39,388 nt of DNA from an uncultured Acidobacteriota bacterium (GCA_903851035.1 CAINND010000098.1:1-39388), one strand, 5' to 3'; shown: positions 24,344 to 33,153, counted from the first letter of the stretch. Numbers and translations: made by a program. Notes: a model not told the origin generated them from the sequence alone.

Positions 24344-25639
24344 ATGGACAAGCTAGTTATTCGCGGCGGCAATCCTTTACTAGGCACCATCCGCATCAGC
24401 GGCGCTAAGAACGCTGCCCTGCCCGCCATGGCGGCAGCCCTGCTCACCGATGAGACCGTCATACTGGAAAATATTCCGCAGGTGCGCGACATTGAGACCG
24501 AGCGCCGTCTGCTGGCTGCCATGGGTGCCGAAGTCGAACTCGGTTACGGACGCGCGCAGCACCGCACCACCATCTGCGCCGCCAACCTGACGAAGAATCC
24601 CGAGGCCAGTTACGAGTTGGTGAAGACCATGCGTGCCAGTTCGCTTGTGCTTGGTCCGTTGGTCGCCCGCGCCGGTTTTGCCCGGGTCAGCATGCCCGGC
24701 GGATGCGCCATCGGCGCTCGCCCTATCGACCTGCACCTGAAGGGGCTGGAAAAACTGGGCGCGCAGATTATCCAGGAGCACGGCTACATTGAGGCTCGCG
24801 CAAAAAAACTCAAGGGTGCGCGCTATTCCTTCGACCGCATCACCGTCACCGGTACCGAGGACGTGATGATGGCCGCCGTGCTTGCCGAAGGCGAAACCGT
24901 GCTGGAAAACTGCGCCCGTGAACCCGAGGTAGTGGACCTGGCCACGCTGCTCGTTAAGATGGGTGCAAAGATTGAGGGCGCCGGAACTTCTACCATCAAG
25001 ATTAAGGGCGTCTCCAAGCTCAAAGGCGCGCGCCATCGCATCATCCCCGACCGCATCGAGGCCGCAACCTTCCTGCTGGCCGGCGCGCTCACCGGCGGAG
25101 ACCTGATGCTGCAAGGCTGCGAGCCCTCTCACCTGACCAGCCTGATGAACAAGCTGGAAGAGGTCGGTGTAAAGGTAAAGGTCAGCAAGGGCTGTGTGCG
25201 TGTGATGGGTGATGCCGCACCGCTCAAGGCCGCCGACATCGCCACGGAGGAGTATCCGGGCTTCCCCACCGACGTGCAGGCGCAGTACATGGCCCTGATG
25301 ACGCAGGCGGAAGGCACCTCCATCATCACAGAAAATATCTTTGAGAATCGCTTTATGCACGCCCAGGAGCTCTGCCGCATGGGCGCCAACATCCGCATCG
25401 AGGGCCGCCGGGCCATCGTGCGCGGCAAAACCCCGCTCAGCGGAGCCGCCGTGCAGGCCAGCGATCTCCGTGCCTCGGCCAGCCTGGTGCTGGCCGCGCT
25501 GGTGGCAAACGATGAGACCATCATCGACCGCGTCTATCACATCGATCGCGGCTACGAGCGCATCGAAGAAAAGCTCCGCGGCGTCGGAGCGCAGGTCAAG
25601 CGCATCGGCAACATCCTGCCGGAGCGAATCTCTGATTAA
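24344..25639 (+). CDS. murA: UDP-N-acetylglucosamine 1-carboxyvinyltransferase
   Basis: MurA transfers enolpyruvate from PEP to UDP-GlcNAc, the first committed step of peptidoglycan synthesis in the cytoplasm. The protein has 431 residues, the normal length. Lys22 in SGAKNAALP, the catalytic loop Cys121 in MPGGCAIGARPIDLHL, the EEYPGFPTDVQAQ segment (catalytic Asp) and the late FENRFMHAQEL stretch are all intact. The loop cysteine predicts fosfomycin sensitivity of this enzyme. ATG 24344 is preferred to TTG 24338 because GGGAAAG is well spaced for it. It is about 59 bases downstream of the serine hydrolase. Confidence 0.97.
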   Translation: MDKLVIRGGNPLLGTIRISGAKNAALPAMAAALLTDETVILENIPQVRDIETERRLLAAMGAEVELGYGRAQHRTTICAANLTKNPEASYELVKTMRASSLVLGPLVARAGFARVSMPGGCAIGARPIDLHLKGLEKLGAQIIQEHGYIEARAKKLKGARYSFDRITVTGTEDVMMAAVLAEGETVLENCAREPEVVDLATLLVKMGAKIEGAGTSTIKIKGVSKLKGARHRIIPDRIEAATFLLAGALTGGDLMLQGCEPSHLTSLMNKLEEVGVKVKVSKGCVRVMGDAAPLKAADIATEEYPGFPTDVQAQYMALMTQAEGTSIITENIFENRFMHAQELCRMGANIRIEGRRAIVRGKTPLSGAAVQASDLRASASLVLAALVANDETIIDRVYHIDRGYERIEEKLRGVGAQVKRIGNILPERISD

Positions 25640-25652
25640 GTTGTGAAAACTG

Positions 25653-27326
25653 TTATCGCCGCTGGCTGCGGTAGATGCTGACTTCCGGCTTATCCAACAC
25701 ATGGATAATGCTGAGCTTGGTCAGCCCGCGTGGATTGCGCTCCACCGCCGCGTCCACGGGATCGCCCTTGACGGCCACCACGAAGTCGGCCACGGCCCAG
25801 GGCGCGCTCAACCCGGCATCCCATCCATAGCGAGTGCTCTCGTTGACCGTGCGCGTAAAGTGAATGCCCGCCTGCTGCAAAGCGCCCACATATTCACTGG
25901 TGTAGATCATCACCCGGGCGTCGTCCGGCATGCGCTTCAGGGCTTCGGCCACCTGGTGCTCCAGTTGCAACCGCCCGCGGCTGTTCACCCACGCCTCGCG
26001 ATAGCAAATGGGAATCATCCAGCGGCGTCCGTAATTGCGTTGCTGCGAGCGTGGTCCCAACCCCTGCGCGGAGCTGAGATAGGCGGCTCCGGCAATTAGC
26101 CAGCAGACGGCTAGCGCGGCGGCGCCGAGTCCGCGACGGCGCAGTTGCCCCAGTGTCCACGGTACAAGCGCGGCAAAGACGGCAATGGCCGGCAGCAGCT
26201 CCAGCCCATAGCGCACGTTGTAATAGCTGTAGGGCCACCACTCCGGCACAAAGATTGGCACGCTGCCATAGGCAATCGACCAGGCGTAAAACGGCAGCGG
26301 AACCCACAGCAACAGCAGGGCTCCAAAGCGGCGGAAGTGGATGAGCGAGACCAGCACACCGGCAACGGCCAGTGCCATCAGCCAGCTTTCACGCAAGCCC
26401 TCACCGGTGTTCATCCGCGCTGATTTCAAAAAGTATTCAGCGGCCACCACCGGGTGTCCTTTGCCGGGATACGGCGGCATGCCCGGTACGGCGGTGCGCT
26501 GCTCAATGGCCTTGGCCGAATACGGCCCGTTCAGCCAATCCAGCGGGTGCTTATTGATCTTGTAGTTGTGCGCCAGCCACAACGTGGGGCAAAGCGCCAG
26601 CAGCAGCAGGAAGCTGACCAGCGAGCGGCGCAGTCGCAAGGCCTCACGCGGAGAGTCTTCTCCGCCGCGCCACAGCAGCACGGCCGCCACGGCGCAAAGC
26701 CCTACAACGAATGCCAGTATCCATCCGTCGTAGCGCGTAAAGATGGCCGCCGCCAGGCAGATGCCGCAGCGCTCCAACGCCAGCCACGCCGGGATGGTAG
26801 CCGTCTCCTCGTCGTCGCTCTGATCTTCGCTTAGAGCGCGCAGGAACTCATCAAAATAGCCCACGGCCCAGATGACGGCGGAAAGAAAGATCGTCTCCGT
26901 CATCGCCGTGGACTGCATGTACAACAGCGACGGATTCAGTGCGAAGATCGCCGTAGCAAGAAACGCCGCGCCCAGTGACGCCCGTGCCCGCACCATGCGG
27001 AATAGTCCGCCAACGGCCAGCACATAGGCCGCCATGGACGGTATGGATCCGCCGATGCCCGTGCGCCACAGCCCATCGAGAAACACAAATGGCGCAATCA
27101 GCAGATGCGGCAGCGGCAGCCACACCGAGCCCAACATGTCCCAGCCAGGGTCGCGCGCGTCAAAGATGCGGCGGGCAATGTTCAGGTGGGCCACGGCGTC
27201 GCCGTAAAGAAGGATGTCTCCGCGGCTGTAGAACCACAAAAACGACGCGAGCGAGACCAGAATGGCTGCGGCCGTTACCAACCCGGCTTCGCCGTAATCC
27301 TGCTCGTCGCGTGCCCGTGGGCTCAT
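25653..27326 (-). CDS. GT-C type membrane glycosyltransferase-like protein
   Basis: An integral membrane protein of 557 residues with about ten to eleven transmembrane segments and a ~130-residue C-terminal soluble domain. The first extracytoplasmic loop has ILLYGDAVAHLNIARRIFDARDPGW with acidic and His residues, as in the PMT/ArnT/GT39 superfamily of lipid-linked sugar transferases. TAMTETIF and AAIFTRYDGW follow, also typical of that superfamily. These enzymes move sugars from polyprenyl phosphates onto lipids or proteins on the periplasmic side. Acceptor and sugar are unknown. ATG 27326 follows GGGAG at five bases; ATG 27329 and GTG 27332 are alternatives. It is 27 bases downstream of the PfkB kinase and likely in its operon. 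Confidence 0.75.
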   Translation of the reverse strand: MSPRARDEQDYGEAGLVTAAAILVSLASFLWFYSRGDILLYGDAVAHLNIARRIFDARDPGWDMLGSVWLPLPHLLIAPFVFLDGLWRTGIGGSIPSMAAYVLAVGGLFRMVRARASLGAAFLATAIFALNPSLLYMQSTAMTETIFLSAVIWAVGYFDEFLRALSEDQSDDEETATIPAWLALERCGICLAAAIFTRYDGWILAFVVGLCAVAAVLLWRGGEDSPREALRLRRSLVSFLLLLALCPTLWLAHNYKINKHPLDWLNGPYSAKAIEQRTAVPGMPPYPGKGHPVVAAEYFLKSARMNTGEGLRESWLMALAVAGVLVSLIHFRRFGALLLLWVPLPFYAWSIAYGSVPIFVPEWWPYSYYNVRYGLELLPAIAVFAALVPWTLGQLRRRGLGAAALAVCWLIAGAAYLSSAQGLGPRSQQRNYGRRWMIPICYREAWVNSRGRLQLEHQVAEALKRMPDDARVMIYTSEYVGALQQAGIHFTRTVNESTRYGWDAGLSAPWAVADFVVAVKGDPVDAAVERNPRGLTKLSIIHVLDKPEVSIYRSQRR

Positions 27327-27353
27327 CATCACTCCCGCTGGTTATAGCTACAG

Positions 27354-28262
27354 TTAATCCAGGTGCGTCAGGCTGACGAAGAGCTTGAAGCGCTCTTCAA
27401 TCTCCTCGCGCGTCAGCGTCAGCAGCCTTTCGGGGCCAAAACGCTCCACCGTAAACGAGCCCATCACGCCGCCGTAGAACATCGCGTTCTTCAGCACGCT
27501 GCGTGTCAGCTTGGGCTGGCTGGCGATGTAGCCCATGAATCCGCCGGCAAAGGTGTCGCCTGCTCCGGTCGGGTCCTGCACCTCGGCAATCGGCAGCGCC
27601 GGCGCGCGGAAGGGATGCGAGCCATCGCCAAAGAACAGCGTCGCGCCGTACTCGCCATGCTTGATGACCAGCGAGCGCGGACCGTAGGTCAGAATCTTGC
27701 GCGCGGCCAGCACCAGGCTGTTTTCGCCGGTCAGCAGCTTGGCCTCCGTGTCGTTAATCAGCAGGATGTCCACTTCCTTCAGGGTCGCCATCAGCGCGTC
27801 GCGCTTGATGTTGATCCACAGGTTCATGGTGTCGCCGCCCACCAGCGCCACGTTGGGCATCTTGTGCCGCACGTCGAGCTGAAGCTCCGGCTGGATATTC
27901 GCCAGAAACAAAAACTTCGAATCCTGGTACGCGTCGGGAATCTTCGGCTGGAAGTTCTCGAATACGTTGAGGTCGGTAAAGTTCGTCTTCGCCTCGTTGA
28001 CGTTTTCGCCGTACTCGCCGCCCCAGTGGAAGGTCTTGCCCGGCGCGTGCTCAATGCCGCGAGTGTCAATGCCGCGCCCGGTCAGCACGGCTTCGTGCTC
28101 GGCCGTGTAGTCCTCGCCCACCACGCCAACCACGCGCACATCGGTAAAGAAGCTGGCGGAGAGCGAGAAGTACGTCGCCGCGCCGCCCATGATCTTTTCC
28201 CGCACGCCAAACGGAGTTTTCAATGTATCGAAGGCAACCGAGCCTACCACTAGAATCGACAT
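27354..28262 (-). CDS. PfkB-family carbohydrate/nucleoside kinase
   Basis: A 302-residue ribokinase-fold kinase. The N-terminal motif is GSVAFDTLKTP with MGGAATYFSLSASFF; the C-terminal signature DPTGAGDTFAGGFMG holds the catalytic Asp and anion hole. The relatively simple N-terminal lid and the adjacent mtnP point to a nucleoside or pentose substrate such as adenosine or ribose; this is an inference from context. The start ATG lies two bases after the mtnP stop, so the two genes are translationally linked. The membrane GT-C gene follows. Confidence 0.9.
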   Translation of the reverse strand: MSILVVGSVAFDTLKTPFGVREKIMGGAATYFSLSASFFTDVRVVGVVGEDYTAEHEAVLTGRGIDTRGIEHAPGKTFHWGGEYGENVNEAKTNFTDLNVFENFQPKIPDAYQDSKFLFLANIQPELQLDVRHKMPNVALVGGDTMNLWINIKRDALMATLKEVDILLINDTEAKLLTGENSLVLAARKILTYGPRSLVIKHGEYGATLFFGDGSHPFRAPALPIAEVQDPTGAGDTFAGGFMGYIASQPKLTRSVLKNAMFYGGVMGSFTVERFGPERLLTLTREEIEERFKLFVSLTHLD

Positions 28263-28264
28263 TG

Positions 28265-29140
28265 TTATGCTCCCGCCTTCTTCAGATATTTACCTACCAG
28301 CAGTTCCAGTTTGCTGCGCGTCGCCTCCGGAATTGCCTGCGGAGCGGTCATGATGGCCATGGCCAGCGCCTGCCCGCACTTGCAGCCGCGCCCTGCGGGC
28401 AGCAGGCCCACGGCCTCCCGCACCACGTTGGCGGCGTTCTCGGCATTCTTGTTCAGCACGGCCACAATCTGCTCCACCGTCACGCTGTCGTGTGCCGGAT
28501 GCCAGCAGTCGTAGTCGGTCACCATGGCGATGGTGACGTAGCAGATCTCGGCCTCGCGGGCCAGCTTCGCCTCCTGCAAGTTGGTCATGCCCACCAGGTC
28601 AAAGCCCATGGCGCGATACGCGTTGCTCTCCGCCTTGGTGGAAAACTGCGGGCCTTCCATGCAGACGTAGGTGCCGCCGCTCTTGGTCACCACCTCGGCC
28701 TTGGCTCCGGCCTTTGCCACCACCTGCGCCAGTTCGGGACAGATGGGATCGCCGAATGCGATGTGCGCCACAATGCCTTCGCCAAAGAAGGTGCTGATCC
28801 GCTGTTTGGTGCGGTCAAAAAACTGGTCGGGGATGACGAATTCCGTCGGCTTGTGCTCTTCTTTGAGCGAACCCACGGCCGATACGCTGAGGATGCGCTC
28901 CACGCCCAACTGCTTGAAGCCGTGAATGTTGGCGCGGAAGTTCAACTCCGTGGGCAGGATGCGGTGTCCGCGTCCATGCCGCGCCAGAAAGGCCACCTTG
29001 CGCCCCGCCAGCGTGCCCAGAATGTAGGGGTCACTGGGCGAGCCAAAGGGCGTCTCCAGTTGAACTTCGTGAACATCCGTGAGGCCCTTCATCGAATAAA
29101 GGCCGCTGCCGCCAATGATGCCAATTTCTGCCTGTGCCAA
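28265..29140 (-). CDS. mtnP: S-methyl-5'-thioadenosine phosphorylase
   Basis: A 291-residue purine-nucleoside phosphorylase of the MTAP branch, releasing adenine from methylthioadenosine, the by-product of polyamine synthesis and radical-SAM or quorum-signal chemistry. Family hallmarks are [12 protein letters not shown], the phosphate-binding [17 protein letters not shown], the [14 protein letters not shown] stretch, [13 protein letters not shown], and TDYDCWH for purine binding. TTG 29140 is the start because GGAG lies six bases before it and the product then begins [11 protein letters not shown], as in relatives; a TTG further upstream lacks a ribosome-binding site. First gene of a probable mtnP-kinase-GT operon. 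Confidence 0.93.
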   Translation of the reverse strand: MAQAEIGIIGGSGLYSMKGLTDVHEVQLETPFGSPSDPYILGTLAGRKVAFLARHGRGHRILPTELNFRANIHGFKQLGVERILSVSAVGSLKEEHKPTEFVIPDQFFDRTKQRISTFFGEGIVAHIAFGDPICPELAQVVAKAGAKAEVVTKSGGTYVCMEGPQFSTKAESNAYRAMGFDLVGMTNLQEAKLAREAEICYVTIAMVTDYDCWHPAHDSVTVEQIVAVLNKNAENAANVVREAVGLLPAGRGCKCGQALAMAIMTAPQAIPEATRSKLELLVGKYLKKAGA

Positions 29141-29203
29141 GTGAATCTCCTGCAAATCCAGAAGGATACGAATAGCTAAATTATACCGGAGGCCGCCCTC
29201 CGG

Positions 29204-30643
29204 CTACTGCGCGGGCTCATGGATTTCGACCGCTTCATGCAGCGAACTCCGCAGTTGGGGCAGCAACCGTGCGGCGTCCGTCGCGGCAAAGCCTTCCAGC
29301 CCGATGATTGCCGTCCCCTCCACCACCAACTTCACCGTTCCCTCTTCGGTCTCCCACTCGCCAGCTGCCTTGCCCGGCTGCACCTTCTGGTAGCGGCGTG
29401 GCAGTTCGGCCTCGTAGATGGCGGCAAACTTCCGCGCGCTCTCCGCCGAATCCAGCTTGAGTACCAGCGCCATGGGCATTACACGCTCTGCATGGCCCTT
29501 TTGCGTGACCACCGCGTAGTAGCCGCCGCGCCAGGCCGTGGCCAACTTGGCCGCCTCATCGCCCGCCCACTGGCGCAGTATGACCCTCAGGTCCACCTCG
29601 CCCAGTCCGGAGAAGTCCTCGCGCCGCCAGCCCGAACCCAGCGTCTTTTCTACCGCCAGCACGCGAATCGTCTTCTGCGGCTCGCCGGATAGATATGCCG
29701 CCGGCTCCATCACCTGGTGCGTGTCCAGCGGCGGATGTTCCAGCACTCCGGCAAATGCTGCCTGTCGGCCACGGCGGGCCAGCACGCGCAGCACAAAGTC
29801 CGTGCCAAATGTGTATGGGAAAAGCATCATCTCGCGCAGGCAGATGGGGGCGCGCGCATATGTGTTGTCGGCTCCTGCATCGCTGATGCTAGAGCGCATC
29901 ACATCGGCCGCCGCCGGGTCGTCCTCCACGCTTTGTCCGCTGGGTGCCAGCATGTAGTCAAACAGCACCACCATGGCCTGCCCTTCCGCCATGCTCTGGC
30001 GTGCCTCGCGCTGCTCGTCAATCACCGATTGCGCGCTCTCATCGCGCGTGTCTTGGGCCACGTTCAGCCACTTGTCCAGGTCGTAGTTCTGGTCTTGCAG
30101 CGCGTGGGTCAATTCGTGCGCCATCACCGGCTTCTGCGCGTCGGGTGGAACCCAGTCCAGCAGGTACACCGTCTTGCTCTTGGGGTCGTACCAGCCCTCC
30201 ACCTGCTCCTTGTACAGCGACAGCATGTACTCGCGCAGTTTGAAACCTCGTGGCAGCAAGCCGAGCCTCTCCAGTGAGCGCCCGGCGCGGTCAAATCGCT
30301 CGTTGCCGGCGTCGTGGATGCGCTTTTCCAGGTAGCGCTGCACCTCTTCGCGGGTGGCTAGCTTTTTCTTCACCTCATGGCGAATGGGCAGCCCGGAGTG
30401 CTCGCTGGCAAATTGCAAAATCAGGTCGAGCGAGCGGAAGAGCTCTTTCGCCTCGGCATCGCCAATGTGGTATGCCGTGGAGGCCGGCGGCAGCGGCGCC
30501 TGCGTATCCGGAGCCGCCTGCCCCAGCGCCGTGGCTGCCAGCAGCAGCGCCAACATAAGTACCGCAAAAGCTCGTCCGGCGTAACTACCCCTGTCTTTTT
30601 GCAGTTTTTGATTCTCCACGTTCAAATTGCCCTCGTATTTCAT
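29204..30643 (-). CDS. Exported HExxH zinc metalloprotease-like protein, uncharacterised
   Basis: A protein of about 479 residues with a signal peptide or N-terminal anchor (basic region, then AFAVLMLALLLAATALGQA). A zinc-protease helix, MAHELTHALQDQ, has its HELTH at residues 176-180, preceded by GWYDPKSKTVYLLDW, the kind of edge strand seen before the active helix in gluzincins. A downstream Glu in MAEGQAMVVLFDYM is a candidate third zinc ligand. The last ~170 residues form a separate alpha/beta domain. I know of similar exported proteins in acidobacteria but no characterised one. ATG 30643 is chosen as the start closest to the signal sequence with a family-like N-terminus; it is not certain. 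Confidence 0.78.
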   Translation of the reverse strand: MKYEGNLNVENQKLQKDRGSYAGRAFAVLMLALLLAATALGQAAPDTQAPLPPASTAYHIGDAEAKELFRSLDLILQFASEHSGLPIRHEVKKKLATREEVQRYLEKRIHDAGNERFDRAGRSLERLGLLPRGFKLREYMLSLYKEQVEGWYDPKSKTVYLLDWVPPDAQKPVMAHELTHALQDQNYDLDKWLNVAQDTRDESAQSVIDEQREARQSMAEGQAMVVLFDYMLAPSGQSVEDDPAAADVMRSSISDAGADNTYARAPICLREMMLFPYTFGTDFVLRVLARRGRQAAFAGVLEHPPLDTHQVMEPAAYLSGEPQKTIRVLAVEKTLGSGWRREDFSGLGEVDLRVILRQWAGDEAAKLATAWRGGYYAVVTQKGHAERVMPMALVLKLDSAESARKFAAIYEAELPRRYQKVQPGKAAGEWETEEGTVKLVVEGTAIIGLEGFAATDAARLLPQLRSSLHEAVEIHEPAQ

Positions 30644-30664
30644 GCCATCACTTATTGTCGGCAA

Positions 30665-30996
30665 TCATAAATGGGAAGCACCCTGCCCGCGCTACGAAAG
30701 TGCCGTTGCGCTGGCTTACGCCTCTGCGTACAATGCTCAGAAGTTGAAAACCATGCTCTTCCGTTCGCGTGGTGCATTACAGGATTCAGCCCTCCCTGGA
30801 GGCTGGCATTCCCCCTGGGTCCGTTCCGGGCTCCGCTGTAATTGTAAGTCTCCCGATTTTGTACCGGCTGTTCTGGAGACCTTTCCGTATAGAAGTCTGT
30901 GCTGGCATCCGTAAACGCTTGTATGGCGTTGCGGATATGGCTGTGCAATGCTTTACCGGGCATGAATGCCGGGCAACAGGATAGGCAAGAACAATC
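30665..30996. other. Divergent intergenic region with possible structured leader
   Basis: No coding region is convincing here. Between 30775 and 30841 the arms ATTACAG and CTGTAAT enclose about 53 bases that can form two GC-rich hairpins (CAGCC...GGCTG, and one around CCCTGGGTCCGTTCCGGG). That would make a three-way junction in the 5' region of the GGDEF-EAL gene. It does not match the c-di-GMP riboswitch consensus sequences I know. Promoters for both flanking genes must lie here. Confidence 0.3.
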
Positions 30997-32856
30997 ATGG
31001 CTCACGTGAAAGACATGGGAGAGCTGACAGGCCATCGTGTGCTGGTCGTCGGCGCGGAGGACGAGGGTGCGCAGAACGCCTTTCTCCTGACCCCTGGCAT
31101 TTCTGCTCCAGAGCGCACCACCTTCAAGCGGGCGTACACAATGCTTGAGGACGCCCGCTTCAGCGGAGTTCCCTACACCGCCGTGCTGCTGCATATAGTC
31201 AACGCAGCCCCCTCTGATTTGCGTCATCAGGTCGAACAGCTCTGGAAGTCCGACGAGGCCTTGCAGGTGCTCTTGTGCTTTGAGGGCGAAGATTCCGCAT
31301 TCGCGGAGTTGCAGCGCACGTTCTCCGGCCTTGCCAACGTGATGCTGCTGCGCGAGTCCGTGCTCCCGCAGCTCAAGGAAGAGTGCCTGCGCATGTTGAG
31401 CGCGCGCTGGCACGCCCTGCGGAAGAACGCCGAACGCGACGAGCAGCTTCTCCAGTTGCGCACCGCTCTGCTGGAGATGGAAGCCGCCAAGGAACAGGCC
31501 GAAACCGCCGCCTTGCAGGATCCGCTGACCAAGCTGCCCAATCGACGGCTCTTCCAAAGCCGCCTCAGCCTGGCCATCAAGCACGCCGAGCGTACGCCCG
31601 GCTACCTGTGCGCGCTCCTCTACCTGGATATTGACCGCTTCAAGATCATCAACGACAGCCTGGGCCACCTGGCCGGCGACGAGATGCTGGTGGGCGTGGC
31701 CAAGCTGCTGGAAAGCTGCCTGCGCCGCAACGCCGAGCCCGGCTTCCGCTCCGGCAGTGAAGACATCGTGGCCCGCCTCGGCGGCGACGAGTTCGCCATC
31801 TTTCTGGATAACATCCGCGACACCAGTGACGCTCTGCGCATCGCCGACCGCATTTCCGAGAAGTTGAAGTCGCCCATCGTGTTGCGCGGCACGCCGGTCG
31901 CGGTAACGGCAAGCATTGGCGTGGCCCTCAGCGCCAGCCACTACACCAGCGCAGACAGCATGCTGCGTGATGCCGACATCGCCATGTATCGCGCCAAGGC
32001 CGCCGGCCGCGATGGCTGCGTGCTGTTTGACGAGAGCATGCATGTGCAGGCACTGGAGCGTCTGCACCGCGAGTTCGCGCTGCGGCAGGCCCTGGACCGT
32101 CAGGAGTTCTTCATCTGCTACCAGCCGATTGTCAGCCTGCGCGACGGTCGCGTGGATGTGATTGAGGCTCTTTTGCGCTGGCGCAACCGCGAACAGGGCG
32201 TGCTCATTCCCAGCGAGTTTATGCCCCTGGCCGAGGAGACCGGCCTGATGGTTCCAATCGGCGCCTGGGCGCTCAGCGAGGCCTGCCGCGAGGCGGCGCG
32301 CTGGCGGCAGGGGCATCCTGAACGGAACCGGCTTGGCGTCTGCGTTAACATCAGTGCCCGCCAGCTTGCCCAGCCGGACTTCGCGACCCTTGTGCGGCGC
32401 ATCCTGCTGGAAACTGGCCTTCCCGGCAGCGCACTGCGCCTGGAACTGAGTGAGCCGGTGGCCATGGCACAGCCCGAGCGCATGATTCCCGTGCTCAAGG
32501 ATTTGCAGGATCTCGGCGTCCATCTCAGCATCGACGATTTCGGCACAGGTTACAGCTCGCTGGAACAGTTGCAGCGTTACACCATGGACACCTTAAAGGT
32601 GGACAAGAACTTCATCCTCCGCATGGAAACCGACGACCGCGTCCTGAACATCGTGCGGACCATCGTCACCCTGGCGCGCAACCTCGGCATGACCTCCGTA
32701 GGCGAGGGCGCTGAAACCGTGGGCCAGATTAAGCTGCTGCAGGAGATGGGATGCGACTACGCCCAGGGTCACGCCCTGGCCCGTCCTCTGGATGCCAACG
32801 GCCTGCACGACCTGATGGCCGCCCTGCCGGAGATGAAGCTGCCACTACCGCAATAG
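30997..32856 (+). CDS. GGDEF-EAL protein with degenerate receiver domain
   Basis: A 619-residue cytoplasmic c-di-GMP turnover protein. Residues ~8-140 form a receiver-like alpha/beta domain in which the phosphoacceptor region reads VLLHIVNAAP, with His where Asp is expected, so it is probably not phosphorylated. A coiled-coil linker follows. The diguanylate cyclase domain has an intact GGDEF (residues 262-266) but no RxxD inhibitory site, since Gly stands where Arg is expected. The EAL domain has EALLRW (~390), NISARQL, IDDFGTGYSSL, KVDKNF and EGAET, all catalytic positions kept. Both activities are possible. No sensor membrane segment is present. ATG 30997 is the start; ATG 31015 is an alternative. 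Confidence 0.92.
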   Translation: MAHVKDMGELTGHRVLVVGAEDEGAQNAFLLTPGISAPERTTFKRAYTMLEDARFSGVPYTAVLLHIVNAAPSDLRHQVEQLWKSDEALQVLLCFEGEDSAFAELQRTFSGLANVMLLRESVLPQLKEECLRMLSARWHALRKNAERDEQLLQLRTALLEMEAAKEQAETAALQDPLTKLPNRRLFQSRLSLAIKHAERTPGYLCALLYLDIDRFKIINDSLGHLAGDEMLVGVAKLLESCLRRNAEPGFRSGSEDIVARLGGDEFAIFLDNIRDTSDALRIADRISEKLKSPIVLRGTPVAVTASIGVALSASHYTSADSMLRDADIAMYRAKAAGRDGCVLFDESMHVQALERLHREFALRQALDRQEFFICYQPIVSLRDGRVDVIEALLRWRNREQGVLIPSEFMPLAEETGLMVPIGAWALSEACREAARWRQGHPERNRLGVCVNISARQLAQPDFATLVRRILLETGLPGSALRLELSEPVAMAQPERMIPVLKDLQDLGVHLSIDDFGTGYSSLEQLQRYTMDTLKVDKNFILRMETDDRVLNIVRTIVTLARNLGMTSVGEGAETVGQIKLLQEMGCDYAQGHALARPLDANGLHDLMAALPEMKLPLPQ

Positions 32857-32941
32857 CTTTCCCGCTAGCGTAAATGCGAACGGCTCCCACCTGGGGCGGT
32901 ACACACTGCTGACAATCCTGGGGACCGTTCAAACTAACGAA

Positions 32942-33083
32942 GTGTCATGGTGAGCGCAGCGCCCGCTGTATGGGCACGGAGTCGAACCACCCTTTGTTTC
33001 TTAGGGAGCACTAAACTGGTGGAGAGCAAAACAAAGGTCGCTCCATTGCGCGCCTGCGGCGCTTCGGTCGCAATGACATTTCA
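32942..33083. repeat. Composite palindromic repeat (two REP-like units facing each other)
   Basis: The left unit begins GTGTCATGGTGAGCGCAGCG and ends AGTCGAA. The right unit, read on the other strand, begins TGTCATTGCGACCGAAGCG. Between them CCTTTGTTT (32990-32998) pairs with AAACAAAGG. The whole ~140-base block can fold into one long hairpin, resembling a bacterial interspersed mosaic element or a MITE. It shares its left head and tail with the element at 7752-7800. Confidence 0.6.
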
Positions 33084-33112
33084 ATTCATTCAACTTTGTC
33101 ACCACGCTGAAA

Positions 33113-33132
33113 CGGCTCCCATCAGGGAGCCG
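33113..33132 (-). terminator. Hairpin terminator after tRNA-Arg
   Basis: CGGCTCCC-TGAT-GGGAGCCG on the - strand is a perfect 8-bp stem with a tetraloop, followed by TTTC, 21 bases beyond the tRNA CCA. The T-run is short but the position is right. Confidence 0.55.
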
Positions 33133-33153
33133 ATTTCACGTGCACAGAAATTA

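Noticed and set aside
24380-25702. A 440-codon - strand frame opposite murA
   Set aside because: It is a pure shadow of murA with no recognisable motif.
30775-30841. c-di-GMP (GEMM) riboswitch
   Set aside because: The conserved core sequences and tetraloop-receptor elements of the known classes are absent, so it was kept only as an unspecified structured candidate.
30652-32523. A 623-codon open frame on the - strand opposite the GGDEF-EAL gene
   Set aside because: It is rich in Gln, His and Ala in a pattern expected from antisense of a GC-rich gene; the + strand has complete GGDEF and EAL motifs.
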